DNA from: Spirochaetaceae bacterium
Lineage (GTDB): Bacteria; Spirochaetota; Spirochaetia; Treponematales; Breznakiellaceae
Length of the DNA stretch: 20,269 nt
Direction of reading: 5' to 3'
Assembly: GCA_031279895.1 (NCBI GenBank)
Contig: JAITHR010000014.1
Location: forward strand, 1-20,269
The notes below the pieces were generated by a model that made no database searches, was not told the DNA's origin, and saw only the letters and a list, made by a program, of their open reading frames with translations. A program made the position numbers and the translations under genes. Numbering within the stretch: the stretch's first letter is position 1; each line of letters starts with the position of its first letter. Positions 15,038 to 20,269 of this stretch are shown here, piece by piece.

Positions 15038-16717
15038 TCATACACGCCTGTAAGCGGTATTCGCGTACTTACAGCCGCTCGGTTTTCTCAGTATAGCCCC
15101 GATGATCCCCAAGATCAACAGGATACAACCGGCGGCAATACATACCAGGGGGAAAAAATCGCCGTAGACGGTGTATCGGGTTTTCAGGGTAACAACGGGA
15201 ACCGCTACGGTAAGATGGGTTTCAACAAACGGCGGGGCCATAGCGAGTATTCTGCCGTTCGGGTCAATGCCGCAGGTCTGGCCCGAGGCGGTGGAACGGA
15301 CCATGGACCTGCGGTTTTCCACGGACCGAAACACCGCCATAGCAAGGTGCTGCATCTGCGCGGGAAGACTTTTTGACCAGGCGTCGTTGGAGAGGTTAAT
15401 AATAAGATCCGCCCCGTTTTGCGTAAAGATGCGGGAGAGGTAGCCGAAGGTATCCTCGAAGCAGATGGGGCTTGAAAAGCGTATCCCCCGCGCCTCAAAC
15501 ACCACGGCGTCCTTTCCGCGCTCCCACAGGTGGATGTCTTTCCGGTTTTTAAGCTCCTCGTACAGGCGCGGAAATTGCTTTTTATAGGGAAAATGTTCGG
15601 TAAAAGGTACGAGATGGAGCTTGCGGTACTGCTGGAGGATCTCCCCTTTTTCAATGAGCATGACCGCGTTGTAATCAACCCGATACTCTTCCGCGGCGCG
15701 GGGATTTTTTTCCGGCTCCTTGCGGGCGTCGTCGTTCCCTATCACGAAGGGAACCTCCTTTTCCGAGAGATACTTCATAAGGTCCGTAACCAGCATATAG
15801 GAATCCGGATCCCCGCGGTAATTGATATGCCAGTAGATTCGGGGGACAAACGCGGTCTCGGACCATACGACGAGGTCCGGCTTCGGCTCTTTTCGCAGCG
15901 CTTCGTCGGAAAGGCGTTTTAAGACTTCAAAGTTCGTGCGGTACTCGGTGATTCCCCCCAGCCAGGGGTCCGTGTTGTGCTGGATGAGCGCGATGCGGCG
16001 GACCGGGGCTTCCCGGTAGTCAATCTGGGCGGTAAAGCCGTAGAGCAGGGTTCCGGCAAGCGCCGCAAGCCACACGACCGCGCTCGTCCGCTCGCGGGAG
16101 AAGAACGCGCCGAGGCGGGAGGCAAAGGTGTCCCGCACAAGGGACCGAGGCCGCAGGCTTTCTCCCAACCCCGCGGCAAGCCATACGGAGGGAAAGACCA
16201 CAAGCGCCGAGACGCCCCACACGCCGAAGGTATCGGCGATTTGAATTATCGGAGCTGACCGCCACTGGGAATAGCCGGTTATGCCGTAGGCGTATCCCAG
16301 GAAGCCTCTGGTGCGGAGGTATTCAAAACCTATCCAGCAGAGCCACTGGAGGATATACCCGCGACGGGGATAGAGGAGGCACACGAACTTTAAGAGGGGA
16401 AAGAGCAGGGCGAAGTAGATAAGGTAGACAATTCCCACCACCATGCCCGCTACGGGATGAAAAGCGGTCAGCCAGAAGTTGAAAAGCGTGTACGCGGTGT
16501 ATCCGTAGAGGGCGCCCCACAGGAAAGAGGCGGCGGCGTGGACGCGGCGTATAAGCCAGAATACCGGCACATAGGCGATCCACGCCAACAGGGGCAGGCC
16601 GTTTTCAAACAGGACGTTCGGAAAGGCGCCGGCAAAAAGCACGGCCCCCAGAAAAAGCGCTCCAAGATTGACAAGGCACGTTTTCAGTCTCCGCAGGCTT
16701 GTTGCGACAAGACTCAT
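15038..16717 (-). CDS. lnt: Apolipoprotein N-acyltransferase
   Basis: This 559-residue inner-membrane enzyme adds the third acyl chain to the N-terminal cysteine of lipoproteins. About six to seven membrane segments occupy residues 15-230. The periplasmic nitrilase-like domain follows (about 240-500), with catalytic Glu287 in VVWSETAF, Lys366 in YRKLHLVPF and Cys419 in SPICFED, and a final membrane segment lies near 525-545. All three catalytic residues are present, so it should be active. Its ATG overlaps the HU stop (ATGA, 16717-16714), making it the last gene of an rpsT-HU-lnt unit. Its product would process lipoproteins such as the vWA protein nearby. Confidence 0.96.
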   Translation of the reverse strand: MSLVATSLRRLKTCLVNLGALFLGAVLFAGAFPNVLFENGLPLLAWIAYVPVFWLIRRVHAAASFLWGALYGYTAYTLFNFWLTAFHPVAGMVVGIVYLIYFALLFPLLKFVCLLYPRRGYILQWLCWIGFEYLRTRGFLGYAYGITGYSQWRSAPIIQIADTFGVWGVSALVVFPSVWLAAGLGESLRPRSLVRDTFASRLGAFFSRERTSAVVWLAALAGTLLYGFTAQIDYREAPVRRIALIQHNTDPWLGGITEYRTNFEVLKRLSDEALRKEPKPDLVVWSETAFVPRIYWHINYRGDPDSYMLVTDLMKYLSEKEVPFVIGNDDARKEPEKNPRAAEEYRVDYNAVMLIEKGEILQQYRKLHLVPFTEHFPYKKQFPRLYEELKNRKDIHLWERGKDAVVFEARGIRFSSPICFEDTFGYLSRIFTQNGADLIINLSNDAWSKSLPAQMQHLAMAVFRSVENRRSMVRSTASGQTCGIDPNGRILAMAPPFVETHLTVAVPVVTLKTRYTVYGDFFPLVCIAAGCILLILGIIGAILRKPSGCKYANTAYRRV

Positions 16718-17043
16718 ACATCGCTGCCATCACACGCGGCTTCCTCGCGGAGGTTCCATACGTCTTTTTTCAATTCCCTGCCCGGCCTGAAGACAACCGT
16801 GCCGTGGTCGTTGACCGACACGGCCTCGCCGGTTTTTGGATTTCTCGCCTTTTCCCTGCCCTTTCTCATTTTCACTTTAAAGGTGCCAAACCCCCGCAAC
16901 TCGATCATTTTTCTTTCAATGAGAGCGGTTTTCAGGTCATCAAACACGTAATCCACCACACGCCTTACTTCTTTCTGATGTATGCCGGTCTTTTCCGCGA
17001 TCGAATCAATCAATTTTTTTCGGGTATACTTTTCCCCTGCCAT
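16714..17043 (-). CDS. hup: HU/IHF family DNA-binding protein
   Basis: This 109-residue nucleoid protein starts with helices (residues 5-45: TRKKLIDSIAEKTG, then VVDYVFDDLKTAL), followed by the family signature IELRGFGTFKVKMRKGREKARNPKTGE in the DNA-binding arm region (about 47-75) and the closing VVFRPGRELKKDV. About 15 extra residues after the usual HU end are Glu/Ala/Asp-rich. HU proteins bend DNA as dimers. It lies 48 bases after rpsT and overlaps lnt by four bases. The ribosome site is weak (GGAATGGTG). Confidence 0.95.
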   Translation of the reverse strand: MAGEKYTRKKLIDSIAEKTGIHQKEVRRVVDYVFDDLKTALIERKMIELRGFGTFKVKMRKGREKARNPKTGEAVSVNDHGTVVFRPGRELKKDVWNLREEAACDGSDV

Positions 17044-17091
17044 TCATCACCATTCCGGCCCGTTATTCTCAAGACTTTTGTTCAGTATGAG

Positions 17092-17367
17092 CTATTGGGC
17101 TATTTTGAGGGTATTAAAGAGCCGCTGCATTCTCGATTTCTTGCGGGCGGCCGCGTTTTTTTTGATAATCCCTTTCCGTGCGGCGGTATCGATCTTTTTA
17201 ATCATATCTTTTAACGCCGCCTCAGCGTCATCCACCGCTTTTTTCCGGGCTAACGTTACAAACTTCTTTACGCTGGTCCGCACGGAACTGCGCGCCGCCT
17301 TGTTTCGCACACGGCGCACCTCGCTTTGGCGGTGGCGTTTTTCAGCAGAACTGCTTTTACCTGTCAA
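17092..17367 (-). CDS. rpsT: 30S ribosomal protein S20, TTG start
   Basis: This 91-residue, strongly basic small-subunit protein matches S20: SSAEKRHRQSEVRRVRNKAARS at the N-terminus, then VKKFVTLARKKAVDDAEAAL and the KKNAAARKKSRMQRLFNTL end. S20 binds 16S rRNA early in assembly. No ATG fits; the start is TTG at 17367 with GAGGAGAG six to seven bases upstream. E. coli rpsT also starts with UUG, where it takes part in autoregulation, so the rare start may be functional. It is the first gene of the rpsT-HU-lnt unit, with a promoter at 17392-17420 fused to a tetranucleotide repeat. Confidence 0.96.
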   Translation of the reverse strand: MTGKSSSAEKRHRQSEVRRVRNKAARSSVRTSVKKFVTLARKKAVDDAEAALKDMIKKIDTAARKGIIKKNAAARKKSRMQRLFNTLKIAQ

Positions 17368-17391
17368 TGGAACTCTCCTCTCGCTCTCATA

Positions 17392-17420
17392 GTTATACCG
17401 ATACGCCGGCTACCCATCAA
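17392..17420 (-). promoter_or_regulatory. rpsT promoter, -35 formed by the last repeat unit
   Basis: On the minus strand TTGATG (17420-17415), a 17-base spacer, then TATAAC (17397-17392). The -35 hexamer is the promoter-proximal copy of the TTGA tandem repeat. The transcript would start about 20 bases before the TTG codon. Confidence 0.55.
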
Positions 17421-17440
17421 TCAATCAATCAATCAATCAA
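17417..17440. repeat. Tetranucleotide repeat (TCAA)6
   Basis: Six perfect TCAA units on the plus strand (TTGA on the minus) lie directly at and upstream of the rpsT -35 element. They are framed by two GCCGGC palindromes at 17405-17410 and 17449-17454. Slipped-strand length change is expected for such a run. Confidence 0.9.
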
Positions 17441-17476
17441 CAGGACGCGCCGGCTTAACCACGCGGCAGCCGTCGG

Positions 17477-17644
17477 CTATTTGAAATCCGACGGGCGGCG
17501 CTCAAGCCGTTTGCACTTTTCACATTCGGCTACGTTCTTCATTTTTCCCTGCTCGAAAAGGGTCTTCATCTTAACTTCCCCGCCGCATCCGCAAAAAAAT
17601 TTCTGGGTCGCGCTTGACGTGCGGGCGTTTTTACTGACAGCCAT
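17477..17644 (-). CDS. Small zinc-ribbon-like protein, 55 residues
   Basis: The ATG at 17644 has a perfect AGGAGG eight bases upstream. The 55-residue product starts MAVSKNARTSSATQKFF and has CGCGGE then CEKC, that is, a CxC...CxxC four-cysteine arrangement fit to bind one zinc, with a basic linker between (KMKTLFEQGKMKN) and an Arg-rich end. I do not recognise the family; it resembles small zinc ribbons associated with ribosomes or transcription. It precedes rpsT on the same strand by 110 bases. TTGACA on the minus strand at 17740-17735 suggests a promoter, though no -10 has ideal spacing. It is easy to miss because of its size. Confidence 0.82.
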   Translation of the reverse strand: MAVSKNARTSSATQKFFCGCGGEVKMKTLFEQGKMKNVAECEKCKRLERRPSDFK

Positions 17645-17757
17645 GCTGTTTCCTCCTTACGGTACGCGCTTTCAGGCGCCCGTTTTATGCCGTTCGTTAC
17701 AATATATCAAACAATACTATACCCTATTATCCCGTGTCAAGTGTTGAAAGGCGCGTT

Positions 17758-19380
17758 TCAGTCTTTGGACAGGGCTTTTGCCGTTTCCGCCAGCCGGATA
17801 AACCCGCGCCGGTATCCGTGGGGGTCGGGCGCTGCCGCGGCGCGCGCGAGGTTCAGCACAAGGTCGAAATCCGCGCTTCCCCTGTAAGGACTGTCCCGCA
17901 GCAGCATCCCGAACGCCGCGACAGCGGCACCGAAGGTGAAATCAGAAGTCCGGGCGCGGGCCGGCGCGGGATTCTGTACGGGTATGTACACAAGCCGGCT
18001 CTCTCCCCCCGCCGGCGGCTTGTACCGAATCTTGACGACGCAGAGTTCGTCAGCGTACTCCGTACCGCCTCCGTCAGGGCGCGGCGCCGGGGCATAGCGC
18101 AGGTCGTCTACCGAGGGAATGTCCGCCATATCAGGATCCGTCGGAAGGACAATCTCGTAGAACGCGGTTACCCGATGGCCCGCGCCGATGTCTCCGGCAT
18201 CAACCGCGTCGTCCGCAAAATCCTCTTGCCGGAGTATCCGGTTCTCGTACCCGATGAGCCGGTAGGCCCCCACGGTTTTCGGATTAAACTCGACCTGTAT
18301 CTTGACGTCCCGCGCTATGGTAATCAAGGCGCCGTCGAGCTCTTCCCCCAGCAGTTTGTTCGCTTCCTCGATGGTGTCTATGTACCCGTAATTCCCGTTT
18401 CCCTTTGAGGCCAGCTGTTTCAGCGTACCGTCCCGATAGTTTCCCATGCCGAACCCAAGGACCGTGAGGTACACGCCTGTTCGGGACTTTTCCGTGATAA
18501 GATCCACAAGATCGGCGCGGCTTGCGGGTCCCACGTTAAAGTCCCCGTCGGTGCAAAGTATGACCCGGTTGACCGCCGCGGGATCGAAATGCTTTGCCGC
18601 AAGCGCGTAGGCCAGTTCGATGCCCGCGCCGCCCGCTGTGGACCCGCCGGCGGCCAGCTTGTCAAGGGATTTCAAGATACGGCTCTTGTCATCGCACGGG
18701 GTCGGCGGCAGCACGACCCCGGCGGCGCCGGCGTACACGCAGACTGCCACGCGGTCGGAGCCTCCCAGACGCTCCACGAGACCCCGCAGGGCTTCTTTCA
18801 AGAGGGGCAGTTTATTCTCTTCATTCATGGACCCGGAAACGTCCAGCAGGAACACGAGGTTGACTTTGGGACGCTCCTTTGCGGGAAACTCCCTGCCCTT
18901 TATGCCTATCCGCGCCAGAAGGCGGGAGGGGTTCCAGGGACACCTGCCCACTTCGGGATGAACCGCGAAGGGGCTTCCGTCGAGCGGCGGCGCGTACTCG
19001 TAATCAAAATAGTTTACCAGCTCTTCTATGCGCACGCCGGCGCGGGGAGGCATCATGCCGTTCGTGATAAAGGAGCGGGCAAGAGCGTAACCCGCGCTGT
19101 CAACGTCAATCGAAAAGGTGGAAAGGGGGTTGTCCCGCACGCGCAGGAAGGGGTTGTCAACGATATGATCGAATTCGTTTCTTTCTATTCTTTCCGTACC
19201 GCCGGATTCGTCGCTTTCCAGAGGTTCCGTCGCGTCATAGGCCCGACTTTCCATAGACGCCCGGCGCGCGGAGGGGCTGTACGCGCCTCCTGACGAGCAG
19301 GAAATGGCCAGAAGCCCCGCAAGCGCCGCCGCCGCCGGTACGGTTTTTCTTTTCAACAGCATCTTTAACATCTTTCGCAT
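17758..19380 (-). CDS. vWA-domain lipoprotein (YfbK-like)
   Basis: This 540-residue protein has a lipoprotein signal peptide, Lys/Arg then a hydrophobic run ending LLAISC (Cys28), a loose spirochaete-style lipobox. A vWF-A N-terminal region (about 75-150: NPLSTFSIDVDSAGYALARS, then VRIEELVNYFDY) precedes the vWA domain with MIDAS motif DVSGSM (180-185), and TDGDFNVG as a later metal segment. The last 150 residues match the DUF3520-like C-terminal part of this family. Such proteins bind ligands through a divalent metal; the partner is unknown. ATGs at 19380 and 19371 are both possible: GGGAG lies two and eleven bases upstream respectively. The frame stays open for 670 more bases through a repeat ladder, which I do not count as coding. 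Confidence 0.9.
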   Translation of the reverse strand: MRKMLKMLLKRKTVPAAAALAGLLAISCSSGGAYSPSARRASMESRAYDATEPLESDESGGTERIERNEFDHIVDNPFLRVRDNPLSTFSIDVDSAGYALARSFITNGMMPPRAGVRIEELVNYFDYEYAPPLDGSPFAVHPEVGRCPWNPSRLLARIGIKGREFPAKERPKVNLVFLLDVSGSMNEENKLPLLKEALRGLVERLGGSDRVAVCVYAGAAGVVLPPTPCDDKSRILKSLDKLAAGGSTAGGAGIELAYALAAKHFDPAAVNRVILCTDGDFNVGPASRADLVDLITEKSRTGVYLTVLGFGMGNYRDGTLKQLASKGNGNYGYIDTIEEANKLLGEELDGALITIARDVKIQVEFNPKTVGAYRLIGYENRILRQEDFADDAVDAGDIGAGHRVTAFYEIVLPTDPDMADIPSVDDLRYAPAPRPDGGGTEYADELCVVKIRYKPPAGGESRLVYIPVQNPAPARARTSDFTFGAAVAAFGMLLRDSPYRGSADFDLVLNLARAAAAPDPHGYRRGFIRLAETAKALSKD

Positions 19381-19439
19381 CTCTCCCGTTTTTCCTAAGT
19401 ATACCCGCCCGCCTCCCCAAGCGCAACCGCTCCCGCCGT

Positions 19440-20110
19440 CTCCGACGGTTCCATAACCCACTTCGGACGGCCTCCCGCAGTCTTCAAACGGTTCTCCGGT
19501 TACTTTAGACGGATTTCCCGCCGAAGCGGAGAGATACCCGCCCGAAACAGGAGGATTTCCGTTTGTCGCGGCCACGAATGTTTCCAACATAAAACTGTTC
19601 ATCTCCAAGTCGCGCATGACTATTTCCAACTTGAAAACATTCGTTTCCAACCTGAAAACATTCGTTTCCAACCTGAAAACATTCGTTTCCAACTTGAAAA
19701 CATTCGTTTCCAACCTGAAAACATTCGTTTCCAACTTGAAAACATTCGTTTCCAACCTGAAAACATTCGTTTCCAACTTAAAAACATTCGTTTCCAACCC
19801 GCGCATGAATGTTTCCAACGCGGCCATGACTATTTCCAACCCATTCTTGACCAGGAACACTTCATTTCTGACCAGGAACAAATCGTCCCCGTGTAAGGAT
19901 AGGGCGGTTTTGCGCAAATCTACGACGGACTTGCGCACGTTTATGACGGACTTGCGCAAGTTTACGTTGGCCGGACGTCCGAATGACTTGGACGGGCTCC
20001 CGAATACTCCATTCGGGCTCCCGAATACTCTGGACGGACGTCCGTTTGTCATGGCGGGAATCCGGCGCGTATTGGTTGGGAGGCTGTCTAAGGTAGCCGG
20101 AAAATCGCCT
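19440..20110. repeat. Array 3: mosaic 21-bp ladder with changing palindromic cores
   Basis: About 30 units keep one 21-base phase while the core changes in blocks. Cores on the plus strand: GGATTTCC at 19511 and 19553, ACGAATGT at 19574, ACATTCGT repeated from 19637 to 19784, CATGAATG near 19804, ATGACTAT at 19616 and 19826, TTGACCAG/CTGACCAG at 19847 and 19868, TTGCGCAA (or CAC) at 19910, 19931 and 19952, GGACGTCC at 19973 and 20036, GGGCTCCC at 19994 and 20015. Most cores are full or near inverted repeats. Units fade at both ends. Both strands stay open as 7-residue repeats, one continuing in frame into the vWA gene, but no ribosome site supports translation. Confidence 0.9.
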
Positions 20111-20160
20111 GAAACAGCCGGAGGCTGCGGCCATGCTGAAACCGTGGGAGACGGCGGAGG
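20111..20160. repeat. Tail fragment following array 3
   Basis: GAAACAGCCGGAGGCTGCGG (20111-20130) is identical to 438-457 in the tail of array 1, and GAGACGGCGG recurs shortly after in both. It is on the same (right-hand) side of the ladder as the other two tails. Confidence 0.75.
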
Positions 20161-20188
20161 CTGGGCGGGGTAGATTAACGGGAGGATT

Positions 20189-20269
20189 ATGAGATATACT
20201 GGTTTTTGTCCGCATTGATGCGGTACGGTTGATTCTCTAAAAAAGAAAAAAGAGTGGTATATGCTAAAA
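20189..20269 (+). other. Small reading frame with in-frame UGA, incomplete at right edge
   Basis: GGGAGG is four bases before ATG at 20189. The frame reads MRYTGFCPH, then TGA (20216-20218), then CGTVDSLKKKKEWYMLK to the window end with no further stop. Options: a nine-codon leader peptide, a broken zinc-ribbon gene, or a selenoprotein with a CPHU redox motif. A separate gene could also start at the ATG at 20261. CCGCATTGATGCGG around the UGA is a perfect inverted repeat. The sequence cannot decide. Confidence 0.35.

Noticed and set aside
19381..20052. vWA protein extended to a start at 20052
   Set aside because: It would place repeats before a lipoprotein signal peptide and lacks a ribosome site.
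1..20269. Insertion sequence or prophage remnants
   Set aside because: No transposase, integrase or phage genes are visible; the repeats stand without protein-coding mobile functions.

Overview
The window reads as chromosomal DNA of a GC-rich spirochaete, most likely a Treponema relative of the termite-gut kind. This is inferred from the gene set and style: two adjacent lepB paralogues, a PEGA/FGE membrane protein next to smpB, Rho with a long acidic low-complexity N-terminus, a receiver protein-bactofilin-PncC operon, a loose lipobox on the vWA lipoprotein, and a KETD-heptad protein with a PD-(D/E)XK domain. No 16S or marker search was possible, so the genus is a guess. None of the seven tRNA genes encodes its CCA end.

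Layout. 1-545: a 21-bp palindromic tandem array running in from the left edge, then a GC-rich tail. 575-1625 (minus): tag and a translationally coupled coiled-coil gene. 1774-1845: tRNA-Pro(CGG). 2025-3230 (plus): the heptad-repeat/nuclease-fold protein. 3441-5258 (minus): two signal peptidase I genes, the downstream one with Ala in place of the catalytic Ser. 5340-7237 (plus): PEGA-FGE protein from an apparently leaderless promoter, overlapping smpB. 7238-8213: a long AT-rich, promoter-led stretch and a tRNA block, Ser(UGA)-Ser(GCU)-Arg(GCG)-Ser(CGA)-Ser(GGA), followed by a DUF1015-type gene and tRNA-Leu(CAA). 9719-12609 (minus): HEAT-like exported protein, rpmE, rho. 12799-14398 (minus): response regulator, bactofilin, pncC. 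14571-15022: a second 21-bp array plus two 115-bp tails. 15038-17644 (minus): 55-residue zinc-ribbon protein, then rpsT, HU and lnt. 17758-19380 (minus): vWA lipoprotein. About 19440-20160: a third, mosaic 21-bp ladder with tail. At 20189 a small reading frame with an in-frame UGA runs off the right edge.

The gene content is mostly housekeeping: translation and rescue (rpsT, rpmE, smpB, tRNAs), transcription termination (rho), envelope protein processing (lepB pair, lnt), cytoskeleton/signalling (bactofilin, receiver protein) and DNA repair (tag).

The unexpected feature is a family of composite intergenic elements seen three times in 20 kb. Each is a ladder of exactly 21-bp units (two helical turns, or seven codons), with a palindromic core usually flanked by A- and T-rich arms. 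The core differs between arrays (CATCAATG, GGTATACC, and a mosaic of ACATTCGT, TTGCGCAA, GGGCTCCC, GGACGTCC and others). Each ladder is followed on the plus-strand right side by a GC-rich tail sharing recognisable sequence. Strict period, core swapping without loss of phase, and paired arm changes in array 1 suggest a maintained structure, not random satellite DNA. I know of no described system matching it.
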